A DNA stretch of 64,000 nucleotides. It comes from Streptococcus mitis. GTDB taxonomy: Bacteria; Bacillota; Bacilli; Lactobacillales; Streptococcaceae. Positions 40,080 to 52,916 of this stretch are shown piece after piece. Below the pieces are notes generated by a model. That model was not told the origin of the DNA. It made no database searches and worked only from the letters and a program-made list of their open reading frames with translations. The position numbers and the translations under genes are program-made. The stretch's first letter is position 1. Every line of letters starts with the position of its first letter. The DNA lies in assembly GCF_946190275.1 (NCBI RefSeq), contig NZ_CAMHZQ010000001.1, forward strand, positions 1-64,000, given 5' to 3'.

Positions 40080-40586
40080 TTATAAACTAAGTGAGTTCTT
40101 TTCCAATTGGACAAATTGTTGATAAGCCTTATCTGTTCGTTTATAAATTTTTTTAATTCTTCTAATGTCTAACAAACTCAGAACTAAACCTAATAGAAGA
40201 ACTACAAAAACAAATAAACGTGCTACTTGGTTATTTTCAAAAATCGGAAAAAGATTCGTAAACCAACTTGTCCAAGTTAAAACAAGTAATCCTATTGAAA
40301 TAAGCATTTGTATTCTAACAAACATTAGTGTTATTCCCAACTTTTCTTTCCTATTTCCATAAAGTTTAAATTGTTCAACAGTTGCTAAAATAGAAAATAC
40401 TATGAGCATAATGGGGAAAATAATAATAAGCGAGGGACTAATAAACTGATTCAAAAGCCAATAAACATTTCCAAAAAAGAAGAGTGCTATTGAATAACGT
40501 AGAAGAAGATATCGATTGAAAAAAGTATTAGTTAGAGCCATCTCTCGACGTTGTTGTTCAATTTTTTGTCGTTCTTTTCTATCCAT
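40080..40586 (-). CDS. Hypothetical four-helix membrane protein of the cel operon
   Basis: Protein of 168 residues with four predicted helices (about 28-46, 50-68, 88-108, 115-140) and charged ends. It has a counterpart at the same place in the pneumococcal cel operon. No family name recognised. The ATG follows ggaggga, and the gene lies 18 bp after celC. A role in PTS function is a guess from context. Confidence 0.75.
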   Translation of the reverse strand: MDRKERQKIEQQRREMALTNTFFNRYLLLRYSIALFFFGNVYWLLNQFISPSLIIIFPIMLIVFSILATVEQFKLYGNRKEKLGITLMFVRIQMLISIGLLVLTWTSWFTNLFPIFENNQVARLFVFVVLLLGLVLSLLDIRRIKKIYKRTDKAYQQFVQLEKNSLSL

Positions 40587-40604
40587 ATCATTCCCTCCTT
40601 ATAT

Positions 40605-40919
40605 TTAGTTAACTTTCTTATAAAGAGCTAACATTTCCTTTGCTACTTCTAATAATGTCATAGTGGTCATTAAATGATCTTGAGCATGTACCATGATAAT
40701 TTCAATTTTAATTTCCACTCCACTTGCGTATTCTTGCAAGAGTTTGGTTTGTGCATGATGTGCTTCAAGAATTATCTCATTTGATTGATTTAATTTACTT
40801 TCTGCATCATCAAAACTACCTTCTCTCATTTTTGCAAATGCTTCATGTATTTCTGACCTTGCATTTCCCGAATGCAGGATAATTTCAAATGCTGCAACCT
40901 GCAGTTCCTCTTGATTCAT
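40605..40919 (-). CDS. celC: PTS lactose/cellobiose-family EIIA
   Basis: Cytosolic phosphocarrier of 104 residues, all-helical trimer family. The phosphorylated His is in IIMVHAQDHLMTTM near residue 78; conserved N-terminal FEIILHSGNARSEIHEA. It takes phosphate from HPr and passes it to CelB. It lies 9 bp after celR in the operon. Confidence 0.93.
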   Translation of the reverse strand: MNQEELQVAAFEIILHSGNARSEIHEAFAKMREGSFDDAESKLNQSNEIILEAHHAQTKLLQEYASGVEIKIEIIMVHAQDHLMTTMTLLEVAKEMLALYKKVN

Positions 40920-40928
40920 ATGAACCTC

Positions 40929-42908
40929 CTATTTTATCTTCTCAAATATGTTAATAAAATCTTCAAAGTTATTGCAAGATATTAGCTGATTTTGCAATTC
41001 ATCATTCTCTGTCAGAGAGACTATCTTTTTAGTCACAGTTGCCAAACCTTCGTTCCCATATATTGATGGAGATAGAAGAAATACTAGCTGGACATGTGAA
41101 CTTTGATTATCCCAGAGTAACGAATCTTTACAAATTGCAATCGAAACCTTTCCCTCTGTACCAAAGGGTTGAATAGGATGCGGAACTGCAATTTTTTCAG
41201 AAAAAACAACTGAACTTAATTCTTCGCGCTGTTTAATTCCATAAAGTAAAGATTGTTCAAACTCATTTGATTCACCAACAGATAAACTCTCAACCATCTT
41301 TTCAAGTAAATTTACCTTGTCTGATTCAGTACATATTAAAAAATTTTCTTTACTGAAATACTGTCTAAAGCTAGTATTTTCAAACTTGTTAATCTTTGAT
41401 GATTGTACATGACTAGAAACTTGCATCTGATTCATAGCTTTTCGAATCATTTCTATCTCATCACTCTTAAGAAATACACTAACTTTAAAAACTGGAATTT
41501 GAAAATATAGATTCGATAAATCAACAGCTGATACTATAAAATCTATTCCTCTAAGTTTTTCTTGATTCAATTCATAATAGCCTATTACATCAACAACTTC
41601 TACTCTGTTCCCAAACTCCGTTTCCAAACGATTTCTTAACATTTGGGCTGCACCAAATCCCGTTGCACAAATAGCAAGAATATTAAACTTAATACTCTCT
41701 TTGCTACGTTCCATAGCAGCTAAAAAGTGAAGACTTACATATGCTACTTCATCATCTGATATTGACCACTCCAAGAACATATCCATATTTGCAAGAATTT
41801 CTCTAGTCATAAAGAATATATCACTATAATTCCGTTTAATTTCATCTACCAAAGGGTTATTTAAGGTAATCCGACTTTCTAAACGTACTTGTAGTGTCAT
41901 TAGATGAGTTATCAATCCTTCAATTAGTTGGAAATCTGAAGAAAAGTTATATATATCATCTAATCCTAAATCCTGAAATGTTTTAAATAAAGATTTTTTT
42001 AAAACTTCTTCAGAAATATTCTTCTGATTTTTTTGACATTGTTGACTCTTAGCTAACAAATGCAAAGTAATGTAGTCTATTTCCTGAACTGGAAATTCCT
42101 GATTTGTTACTTGACTTACTTTAGAAAGAATTCTTTGGGCAACCTTTCTCTCTATTGCATCATCAGTCATCTGACAGTCTATATTTTTTATTTCAAATCC
42201 GGATTTTAAACGAATCATAGACAATGCTATGTGAACTACTAAATTCTGTAGTACAAAATCAGATAGTTTTAGGTTGGCCTCTTGGCATTCATCCAAAACA
42301 ATTCTAGCAAATTCCTCTAATGGAACATTTTGATCAAAAAAGTTAAATTTCACATAGCAATGTATTGCTTTAAAAAATTGATTCTCTAGGAAATAATTTA
42401 TGATAAAACGTCGTTTATCACGTTCCTCGCCTGAGACATAAACTCCTTTATTCGCCCTACTCTCAATAGACAAATTATACTCTGATAACATCACTCGTAT
42501 CTTTTTGAAATCATGAGATAATGTTGAACGACTAACGTAAAGTTCATCAGCTAAATCATCAAAAAGAACTGGAACTTGCTCAAATAATAATTTATTTAAG
42601 ATAAATACTAAACGATCATCACCTTTTGAAACCGCAGTTTTCGTATAGTCTTCTTCCAGTTCATAAGTTTGTCTAAACTCCTGATAAGCGCCTTGATTCT
42701 CAAAAAATATTTGATACCCTTGACCTTGTTTTGAAATCAACTGGACGCCTTGAATTATCATTGTCTTCTCAATTAATTTCAGTGCATTACGGACAGTTCT
42801 ATCTGAACAGGATAAATATTCTGCCAGTTCTTTGCTTGTAACAAAACGTTCCTTATTTTTTATTAAAAATTGAAGGATATCTTTCTCTTTAATGTTTAGC
42901 ACATTCAT
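40929..42908 (-). CDS. celR: CelR, PRD-containing transcriptional activator
   Basis: Activator of 659 residues in the BglG/MtlR-like class. N-terminal HTH (KELAEYLSCSDRTVRNALKLIE) and a second HTH (ADELYVSRSTLSHDFKK); PRD1 about 185-285; PRD2 about 300-400 with the phosphorylatable His in VSLHFLAAME. An EIIB-like domain (AICATGFGAAQML) covers about 410-490 and a C-terminal EIIA-like domain about 515-655 with His in KIAVPHPIQPFG. In pneumococcus CelR activates the cel operon in the presence of cellobiose. Intact here. Confidence 0.93.
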   Translation of the reverse strand: MNVLNIKEKDILQFLIKNKERFVTSKELAEYLSCSDRTVRNALKLIEKTMIIQGVQLISKQGQGYQIFFENQGAYQEFRQTYELEEDYTKTAVSKGDDRLVFILNKLLFEQVPVLFDDLADELYVSRSTLSHDFKKIRVMLSEYNLSIESRANKGVYVSGEERDKRRFIINYFLENQFFKAIHCYVKFNFFDQNVPLEEFARIVLDECQEANLKLSDFVLQNLVVHIALSMIRLKSGFEIKNIDCQMTDDAIERKVAQRILSKVSQVTNQEFPVQEIDYITLHLLAKSQQCQKNQKNISEEVLKKSLFKTFQDLGLDDIYNFSSDFQLIEGLITHLMTLQVRLESRITLNNPLVDEIKRNYSDIFFMTREILANMDMFLEWSISDDEVAYVSLHFLAAMERSKESIKFNILAICATGFGAAQMLRNRLETEFGNRVEVVDVIGYYELNQEKLRGIDFIVSAVDLSNLYFQIPVFKVSVFLKSDEIEMIRKAMNQMQVSSHVQSSKINKFENTSFRQYFSKENFLICTESDKVNLLEKMVESLSVGESNEFEQSLLYGIKQREELSSVVFSEKIAVPHPIQPFGTEGKVSIAICKDSLLWDNQSSHVQLVFLLSPSIYGNEGLATVTKKIVSLTENDELQNQLISCNNFEDFINIFEKIK

Positions 42909-42996
42909 CTCCTCCTAAAACGCATGTTTTCTCTTCTAAAGGATTTTTACACTTAAATCAATTCACAGTAAACATAAGTCCTGAAAGAGTAAAAAA

Positions 42997-43311
42997 TCAA
43001 ATATTCTCAAGAATCAAATTGGCCATTTTTTCAATACCCATTGGAATAGGAATATATGCTTGAGGAGGTATTTGTACAACTGGTTTTCCTGCTTTAGAAC
43101 CCGCCTCTTCAAATTGCTTAAAGTACATTTTTGTTTGGGGACTAACAAGATATAAATCAAAATCCGCTGCTGCGATAGCTTTCCCTCCCTCAGTAGCACT
43201 AATAGCATCAACCACAATATCTTTCCCTTTTCCTTTTAGAAACTCTGTTGTTTTCTTTGCCATAAGTGATGAAGACATTCCTGCTGCACAAATAATTAAA
43301 GCTTTTGCCAT
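42997..43311 (-). CDS. celB: PTS lactose/cellobiose-family EIIB
   Basis: Cytosolic phosphocarrier of 104 residues; the phosphorylated Cys is in LIICAAGMSSSLM near residue 8. I chose the ATG at 43311 (MAKALII), after an aaggag-type site, over one nine codons upstream. First gene of the cel operon; a consensus promoter with an embedded cre box lies upstream. Confidence 0.93.
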   Translation of the reverse strand: MAKALIICAAGMSSSLMAKKTTEFLKGKGKDIVVDAISATEGGKAIAAADFDLYLVSPQTKMYFKQFEEAGSKAGKPVVQIPPQAYIPIPMGIEKMANLILENI

Positions 43312-43378
43312 AATATTTTCTCCTTTTCTTAAATCCAATCAAAGCTGTGCTAAGTTGGCTTATTTGTTATCTAATCTC

Positions 43379-43407
43379 ATTATAAGATAAAACGTTTTCA
43401 ATGACAA
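43379..43407 (-). promoter_or_regulatory. cel operon promoter with cre site
   Basis: On the minus strand TTGTCA (43402-43407), 17 bp, TATAAT (43379-43384). The box TGAAAACGTTTTAT (43387-43400), a good cre match, lies between them, so CcpA binding would block the promoter. Confidence 0.7.
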
Positions 43408-43440
43408 TTCCCTCATTTTCCTAAATGATATGGAAAAAAA

Positions 43441-43680
43441 TTATTTATACTTCAATTTATAAAATAAAATTATTCCTGAAAATAGAAATGAAACACTATT
43501 TGCTAAAATCAAAGGTAAATCACCTATACGAATACCATGAGCAAGCCACAATGCAATACCAATAACTTGCATAACATACATGCCTAGAGCAATAGATCCC
43601 GTATCCTTTGTCTTAACTACACGAAAAACTTGTGGTAAAAATGCAAATGTTGTTAAAATTGCTGCAATACTTCCAATCAT
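43441..43680 (-). CDS. SemiSWEET-type sugar transporter (PQ-loop protein)
   Basis: Membrane protein of 79 residues with three helices and a PQ motif (TTFAFLPQVFRVVKTKDTGSI), as in bacterial SemiSWEETs, which dimerise and let sugars diffuse across the membrane. Its place between bglA and celB suggests handling of a beta-glucoside or its product, perhaps glucose efflux or uptake (inference). The pneumococcal locus has a small gene at the same place. A terminator-type hairpin separates it from bglA. Confidence 0.85.
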   Translation of the reverse strand: MIGSIAAILTTFAFLPQVFRVVKTKDTGSIALGMYVMQVIGIALWLAHGIRIGDLPLILANSVSFLFSGIILFYKLKYK

Positions 43681-43698
43681 ATGTTACCCCAATTTACT

Positions 43699-43728
43699 AA
43701 ACAAACTGAGAATAACCTCAGTTTGTTT
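43699..43728 (-). terminator. Terminator after bglA
   Basis: Perfect stem aaacaaactgag / ctcagtttgttt just after the bglA stop codon. Confidence 0.7.
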
Positions 43729-43731
43729 ACA

Positions 43732-45357
<1,626 letters not shown>

Positions 45358-45696
45358 CTAATCCCCCATGTCTATAAACGACTTATCGCTTTCTGGTATC
45401 CCAGAATCATCTTCTATATAACGTTCAACTTGCATCTGCAAGTGATATTTTTTTCTTAAATCTAAGATTTTCTGCATTGTCTTTGATTGATGATGTTTAT
45501 CTAAAGCTTCTTGATTTGTCCACTGATCAATAAGGAGAATAGTTCCCTCTTTTTCAATTGGTAAAAAATATTCGTATTTCAAGTTACCTTTTTGATTTCT
45601 AATTTCTTCAACAAGGCCCCTATCAAGCATTTCTCTTGCAAACTTTATTGCACTATCTCCATCACCCTTATAATATACATGAATAATCAATGTCAT
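45358..45696 (-). CDS. ABM-domain protein (putative quinol monooxygenase family)
   Basis: Protein of 112 residues with the small ferredoxin-like antibiotic-biosynthesis-monooxygenase fold, as in YgiN: MTLIIHVYYKGD, then EYFLPIEKEGTILLIDQWTNQEALDKHH. Members act as monooxygenases or have unknown roles. I chose the ATG at 45696 (aggatatgag upstream) instead of one nine codons before. It lies in the gap between two GH1 genes, 31 bp after the terminator of the upstream gene. Confidence 0.75.
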   Translation of the reverse strand: MTLIIHVYYKGDGDSAIKFAREMLDRGLVEEIRNQKGNLKYEYFLPIEKEGTILLIDQWTNQEALDKHHQSKTMQKILDLRKKYHLQMQVERYIEDDSGIPESDKSFIDMGD

Positions 45697-45727
45697 CTCA
45701 TATCCTCCAAAATCATCCTTCAATTTT

Positions 45728-45767
45728 AAAAAAACAAGTTTAGATGAGGATCTAAACTTGTTTTTTT
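45728..45767 (-). terminator. Terminator of the second GH1 gene
   Basis: Stem aaacaagtttagat / atctaaacttgttt with A and T runs; bidirectional. Confidence 0.88.
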
Positions 45768-45772
45768 ATGAA

Positions 45773-47209
<1,437 letters not shown>

Positions 47210-47318
47210 TTATTTTTCTCCTTTGTTTTTTTCTATACTTATATTATAATTAAATAAAAGTTACAAATCTTGCACAATAATAGCAAAAACCAATACTATA
47301 CTATGAAGGAGGCCTATT

Positions 47319-48200
47319 ATGATTAATCTCGGACAACTACATAAAAATACCCCTTATAAAAATGAATTAATTCCCTATTCTCTTACCCGGACTATTATGG
47401 AAGATGGCCTACCTGATATACTGTTTCACTGGCATACAGATATGGAAATCATATACGTACACGAAGGACAAGCAAGATTCCATATAGATACAGACTATTT
47501 TAACAGTGAAAAAGGAGATATTATTTTAATACGTCCTAATGCTTTACATTCTATACACCCAATTGAAAATACTTATCACTACATGGATGCAATCAACTTT
47601 CAATTAGACTTAATTGGTTATTCTACAAAAGATTTTGCAGCAATTCATTACTTACACCCCCTATATAACGGACAACTAGACTTTAAACGAGTGATTAAAC
47701 CTAATCAACCTGGTTATACAGAAATTAGACAAACACTAATTAATTCAATGGAAATAGGATACTATAGGAAGACATTTTTTGAACTAGAATTAAAAAGTGA
47801 GTTACTAAAACTGCTTCATCTTCTCTTTCAATATAATTATGTTTATTCAAGTAAACAATCAATAGATGGTTATCGGAGAGAAGAAAAAATTAGGACAATT
47901 ATCGATTATATAAGCGAACACTATCAGGAAGATTTATCAATTAATCTTCTAGCAGAACTATGTGGCTATAGTCCAACACATTTTATGAATTTCTTTAAAA
48001 AAAATTTAGGAGTTAGTTGTATGGACTATCTTATCCACTATCGTTTACGTAAAGCTACTGAACTTCTTCAACACTCAACTCTATCAGTTCTAGAAATTTC
48101 CTCAGAGGTAGGTTTTAAAAACTTATCAAACTTTAATCGCCAATTCAAAAAAGTTTACAAAACTACTCCCCGAAAATATAGAGAAGAAATAGATAAATAG
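47319..48200 (+). CDS. AraC-family transcriptional regulator
   Basis: Regulator of 293 residues: N-terminal cupin sensor (FHWHTDMEIIYVHEGQARFHID) about 30-130 and a C-terminal double-HTH AraC domain about 190-290 (LAELCGYSPTHFMNFFKKNLG, then GFKNLSNFNRQFKKVYKTTPRKY). The ATG follows aaggagg. Divergent from the second GH1 gene, it probably activates it in response to a sugar, and may also control the two phosphatase genes downstream. Confidence 0.9.
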   Translation: MINLGQLHKNTPYKNELIPYSLTRTIMEDGLPDILFHWHTDMEIIYVHEGQARFHIDTDYFNSEKGDIILIRPNALHSIHPIENTYHYMDAINFQLDLIGYSTKDFAAIHYLHPLYNGQLDFKRVIKPNQPGYTEIRQTLINSMEIGYYRKTFFELELKSELLKLLHLLFQYNYVYSSKQSIDGYRREEKIRTIIDYISEHYQEDLSINLLAELCGYSPTHFMNFFKKNLGVSCMDYLIHYRLRKATELLQHSTLSVLEISSEVGFKNLSNFNRQFKKVYKTTPRKYREEIDK

Positions 48201-48296
48201 ATATTTTACCTTAGAAAAGTATTACAATTGGCTAGAATATCAGTAGAAACATTTATTATCATACTGTAAAATCAAGCTAAAGAATGGAGTAAAAGT

Positions 48297-49136
48297 ATGA
48301 AAAAAATTATCTTCCTTGATGTTGACGGGACCATTGTTGACTACGATAACCACATACCCGATTCAGCTAAAATAGCTATCCAACAATCCCGAAAAAATGG
48401 ACACTTAGTATTCCTTTGCACTGGACGAAGTAAAGCTGAGATGTCAAACGAAATTTTAGATATTGGCTTCGATGGTATCATTGGAGGAAATGGTTCCTAC
48501 ATTGAGTACAAAAATCAAGTTCTCATGCATCAACTAATTCCGTATGAGACTGCCAAACAAGTTGTTTATTGGCTTGAATCCAGAGGATTAGAGTTCTATC
48601 TTGAAAGTAATAACGGATTATTTGCGAGCCGTAATTTTCGTGATGCTGCAAGACAGATACTCCGCATCTATGCCTTAGGTAAAGGAGCTAGTGAAGACCA
48701 AATTTTAAACATGGAGCCAGAAGATGCGCTACATGGATTAGTTTATGGTGGAGAACTGTACCGAGACGATCTTAATAAAATTAGTTTTATTCTCAATTCC
48801 TACCAAGATCACTTAGATTCTAAAAAAGCTTTCCCACACCTAAAAGCTGGTACTTGGGGAGGTCGAGGAGAATCAGCTCTATTTGGTGATTTAGGGGTAA
48901 AGGATATTAATAAAGCACACGCTGTTAACATCATTCTTAAGCATTTAGGAGCAAATCATATTGATACAATTGCTTTTGGTGATGCTAAAGTTGATATTCC
49001 AATTCTCGAAACCTGCCATATTGGTGTTGCTATGGGTAATGGCGGTCCTGAAATACTAGCTATGGCTGATATTATAACAGATGATGTTCGACAAGATGGA
49101 CTTTATAATGCCTTTAAAAAACTTAATCTACTGTAG
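48297..49136 (+). CDS. HAD-superfamily Cof-type sugar phosphatase
   Basis: Hydrolase of 279 residues, Cof/YidA type. Motif I FLDVDGTIVD (nucleophile Asp), motif II LCTGRSK, motif IV AFGDAKVDIPIL. A cap domain lies between about 85 and 190. Likely acts on sugar phosphates; substrate not predictable. Start follows aatggag. The next gene begins 9 bp after its stop. Confidence 0.88.
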   Translation: MKKIIFLDVDGTIVDYDNHIPDSAKIAIQQSRKNGHLVFLCTGRSKAEMSNEILDIGFDGIIGGNGSYIEYKNQVLMHQLIPYETAKQVVYWLESRGLEFYLESNNGLFASRNFRDAARQILRIYALGKGASEDQILNMEPEDALHGLVYGGELYRDDLNKISFILNSYQDHLDSKKAFPHLKAGTWGGRGESALFGDLGVKDINKAHAVNIILKHLGANHIDTIAFGDAKVDIPILETCHIGVAMGNGGPEILAMADIITDDVRQDGLYNAFKKLNLL

Positions 49137-49145
49137 GATAGTAAA

Positions 49146-49748
49146 ATGAAAAAAACTCTCTATTTAATGCGTCATGGACAAACTCTTTTCAACAAACGTC
49201 ATCTTATACAAGGTTGTTGTGATTCTCCGCTAACAGACTTTGGGATTTACCAAGCTCAAATAGCTGGCCAATATTTCAGAGAGCAAGGGATTAGATTTGA
49301 TACTGCTTTTAGTTCAACATCTGAGCGAGCATGCGATACTTTGGAAATTGTAACTGATGGAAAAATACCTTATGAACGAATTAAAGGTCTAAAACAATGG
49401 AATTTTGGTGTTTTTGAAGGAGAAAATGAAGAACTTAATCCATCTATTCCTTACGAAAACTTTTTCGTCTATTATGGTGGAGAATCACAATTAGAATTAC
49501 AAGAGCGAATAAATAACACTATTTGTTCGCTTATGAAGGAAGCTAAGGGCAACTCTATCCTTATTATGTCCCATGGAGCAGTTATTCGAAATTTTGCTAG
49601 AGTCTGGGAAAAATATGAGAAAGTTAAAATAGAAACGAATATGACAAATTGTTGCATTCTTAAATCCTCATATTCAGACGATATTTTTTATCTAGAAGAA
49701 GTTATCAATCATGATTTTAGCAACTGGAATAATAATTCTATTCAATAA
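49146..49748 (+). CDS. Histidine phosphatase family protein
   Basis: Phosphatase of 200 residues of the phosphoglycerate-mutase-like superfamily. Catalytic His in YLMRHGQTLFN near residue 9; second His in IMSHGAVIRNF near 143; Arg and Glu in the usual places (SSTSERACDTLE). Broad-specificity phosphatase by family. It forms a two-gene unit with the HAD gene; both may dephosphorylate sugar phosphates released from imported glycosides. Confidence 0.87.
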   Translation: MKKTLYLMRHGQTLFNKRHLIQGCCDSPLTDFGIYQAQIAGQYFREQGIRFDTAFSSTSERACDTLEIVTDGKIPYERIKGLKQWNFGVFEGENEELNPSIPYENFFVYYGGESQLELQERINNTICSLMKEAKGNSILIMSHGAVIRNFARVWEKYEKVKIETNMTNCCILKSSYSDDIFYLEEVINHDFSNWNNNSIQ

Positions 49749-49807
49749 AAATTAGATAATTTAATTTATTACATCCGTTAGTTTTAACAATTATCATCTA
49801 CGACAAC

Positions 49808-49845
49808 AAAAAGTCATGGAAATTTAAAAATCTCCATGACTTTTT
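49808..49845. terminator. Bidirectional terminator
   Basis: Stem aaaaagtcatggaa / ttccatgac-type with tttttt; lies between the convergent histidine phosphatase gene and the licT-like gene. Confidence 0.85.
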
Positions 49846-50658
49846 ATTTCTTTCGAATACGAGATAGATGGATCGTTAAATATAACTGCTCATCATCAGA
49901 AATAGAATAGTGTCTAGTTTTTTCTAAGTGTAATGCAATCTTTTTAGTTGTTTCATATGCAAAAGGATACTTCTGACACATTAGCTCAAACATTAAAGAA
50001 TCATCCAATTCTTCTTGTTTCGTATTTGTTAATACACGCTCACAAAAAAATTTTAAATGAGTAATGAATCGTTGAACGTAAATATCATCTTGTTCTAAAG
50101 GAATTTCCAAACTATATTTCACAATAGTCATAATTTCTTCCATTAACTGTGTTAAATCTCGAGCATTTGAATTCTGATGATTCAACTCACTATTAACCAG
50201 GGTTAAAGCCATAAAACCCGCTTCATCATCGGGTAATTCTTGACCCAAATAGGAACTCAAAAGCTCATTGGCATATAAACCTGCCTCATACTCTTTAGGA
50301 AAGAATCGTTTAATATCCCACATGAGAAAATTCTTCATAAAAAATCCGTCACGGATTCTTTGTTCAACTCCATACATATGATCTGCCAACGATAGAAAAG
50401 CTGTATCTTTAATAGCATTATCTAATTTACATTTAGCAAAAGATATGGCTTTATCTGCAACTTCTAATAATTCTACAGGAATTTCAAAAAAACTTCTCTA
50501 TGATTTTGAGATAAAATATAACGTTTATCTATTTTATTTTCATCAAGTTCATCATCAACTTTCTTACCAAATGCTAGACCTCTTCCCATTACAATGATTT
50601 CCTGATCTTTCATTTCAGATAAGACTACATTGTTATTAAATATTTTTTTAATTTTCAT
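49844..50658 (-). pseudogene. licT: BglG/LicT-type antiterminator, frameshifted
   Basis: Transcriptional antiterminator in two frames. The first frame (from 50658, MKIKKIFNNNVVL) holds the RNA-binding CAT domain and stops at about 50472 soon after QNHREVFLKFL. The second frame carries the PRDs (LADHMYGVEQRI ... ). Between them, a run of seven T (plus-strand aaaaaaa at about 50486-50492) would restore the frame and give REVFFEIPVELLEV if it had eight. The cause could be real inactivation, slippage at the tract, or a sequencing error. Its target RAT lies upstream of bglP at 52760-52788. Confidence 0.85.
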
Positions 50659-50741
50659 GATTTCACCCAATTATTAGTACCTATAGTATAGCACAAAAAT
50701 GAGGTATGGAAGTTGAATCATCTTCCATACCTCCAATTAAA

Positions 50742-52635
50742 CTATCCAATTTCAAGCAAGTTCTCTTCTAAGTTGACTTTACCACTTGCAATTGTGTTTA
50801 CACTATGATACTTATTGGTATTTGTAACTATGATTGGTGTTGTAACTGAATAACCTGCTAATTTGATTGATTCAATATCAAAACTCAACAACAATTGACC
50901 TTTTTTAACTCTAGCACCCTGAACTACATGAGCTTTAAAGCCAGATCCATCTAACTCAACTGTATCCATACCAACATGAATCAGTAATTCAGCACCATCA
51001 TCTGTTGCAAGACCAATAGCATGATTTGTAGGAAAGAGAAGACGAATTGTTCCATCTGCTGGTGCAACAACTTCCCCAATAGTTGGTTCAATAGCTACTC
51101 CATACCCCATTGCTCCACTAGAGAATACTGCATCTGTAGTCTCTGAAAGTGGAATAATATTTCCAACAAGTGGACTAGTAATAACCTGTTCTTTCACTCC
51201 AACTTTATCAGTTTCTAAATTTTTACCACCCTGTTTATTTTCCTTTTTCTCAAAAAGTGTTGGTACTGGTAAAGAACATTTGAATTGCAAATGAGAGGAT
51301 AATAGCAATTGCTGTGCCAACTAAAGCTGCATATAAACTTCCAAAATTACCATCTGGACTAACAAGAGATGGGTAAAGGAAAATCCCCAAAGCACCTACT
51401 GAATACATAGTTACGTTGAACATTCCAACAAATCCACCAACAATACCAGATACGACGCAACTGATAATAAATGGCGTACGCATTGGAAGTGTCACACCAT
51501 AAATAGCTGGTTCTGTAACACCAAAGATTGAAGAAATCAAAGCTGGAGTAGAAATTGCTTTTACCTTGCTTTCTTTCGTTTTAAGAATAATTGCTGCAAG
51601 GACACCTGTTTGTGTAAAACATGGTAACAAAGCACCTGCTAGAATAACACCAGACCCTTTTTGAGTAAGTTCAAGTATTGCCAACGGTACAAGTCCCCAA
51701 TGAAGTCCAAACATAACCATCACTTGCCATAAAGTACCTAGAAGGACTCCATAAATAATAGGATTAAAATTATAAACTGAACTTAAGAATGCCCCTAGTA
51801 AATCAGACGCTGTATTAGCGATAGGACCAACTAGTAGGAAAGTCAATGGAATTGAAACAATCAAAGTTACAAACGGCACCACAAAAAGCTTGACTGTATC
51901 TGGTGTAATCTTTTTGATAAATCTTTCAATTCTAGAAGCTACCCATACAGCTAGAATAGCCGGAATAACTGTTGATAAATAACCTCCTGCGGGCATGCTT
52001 AAAGGAATTCCAAAAAAGTTAGATGCTCCTAATTCAGTCAAACTCTTAACACTTGCTTCTAAGTTTGGATAAACTAAAGACGCAGCAATTGCTAAAGCAG
52101 TGAACTCATTCATCTTAAATTTACGAGCTGCATTCAAAGCAATCATCATTGGCAAAAATTGGAAAAATCCATCACCAGCTGCGGTCAGAACTAGAGCAAC
52201 TCCATTATTTGCAGCAGTCCATCCGAAGAAAGCAGTTAAAATAGCTACAATCCCTTTTATAATTCCAGCTGCTGCCAGTGGGCCAAGAAAAGGTTGGAAG
52301 ATACTTGAGACAATATCAATAAAAGCATCTAAAGGATTCTTCTTAACATTATCTTCTTCATCAGCATCTACTGCCCCACTACCTTGTAAGCCGCCTACTG
52401 CTAATACCTCTGCATAAACATCCGGAACATGGTTACCTATTACTACCTGATACTGACCTCCTGCCTTAATAACTGTGACTACACCATCTCGCTTCATGAG
52501 ATAGTCTGTATCAGCTTTACTTTCATCTTTAAGTGTAAAGCGTAAACGTGTTACACAATGTTTAACGCTACTCACATTTTCACGTCCACCAACGTGATTA
52601 ATAATATCTTGTGCTAATTCAGTATATTTAGCCAT
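50742..52635 (-). pseudogene. bglP: Beta-glucoside PTS EIIBCA (bglP-type), frameshifted between EIIC and EIIA
   Basis: Normally one polypeptide of about 620-630 residues. Here a 461-residue frame (52635-51250) carries EIIB (VKHCVTRLRF, Cys about 26) and EIIC (ten helices, FGVTEPAIYGVTLP), ending SFAIQMFFTSTNTF. EIIA (LIHVGMDTVELDG, His) lies in another frame that runs from before 51300 to 50742, with no good start codon or ribosome site of its own. A one-base insertion or two-base loss near 51250-51300 explains it. Alternatively the two parts could work as separate proteins. RAT and terminator upstream suggest LicT control. Confidence 0.82.
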
Positions 52636-52695
52636 ATTGGACCTCCTTATATTTTTTGGTCATCAGTTGACTACTTATTCCCGGAAAATAGGTAA

Positions 52696-52788
52696 CAAAA
52701 AAACCTAAACACATACCAAATAGAAAGCAAAGTATCGCTTCTTATCTCGTATTTGTTTAGGTTTTGCCTGCATGACCAGTAACAATCC
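52696..52788 (-). promoter_or_regulatory. RAT antiterminator and conditional terminator of bglP
   Basis: On the minus strand GGATTGTTACTG...GCAGGCAAAACC (52760-52788) matches the BglG/LicT ribonucleic antiterminator consensus. It overlaps the first arm of a terminator (aaacctaaacaaatac ... gtatgtgtttaggttt, then T run to 52696). Binding of active LicT would stabilise RAT and prevent termination. Confidence 0.88.
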
Positions 52789-52796
52789 ATGAATCA

Positions 52797-52833
52797 AGTA
52801 TATCACATTTTTTTATTTTTGCAAGCGCTTTTT
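52797..52833 (-). promoter_or_regulatory. bglP promoter and cre site
   Basis: On the minus strand TTGCAA (52819-52824), 16 bp, TATACT (52797-52802). The box AAAAAGCGCTTGCA (52820-52833) is a cre-like CcpA site over the -35. Confidence 0.6.
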
Positions 52834-52916
52834 TAAAAATTTTTTGATAATTAAATAATGAAGTTTGGCATGAAGTTAGCGAACTACTTTCAACAGAAAA
52901 TAACTGATCCAACTAC

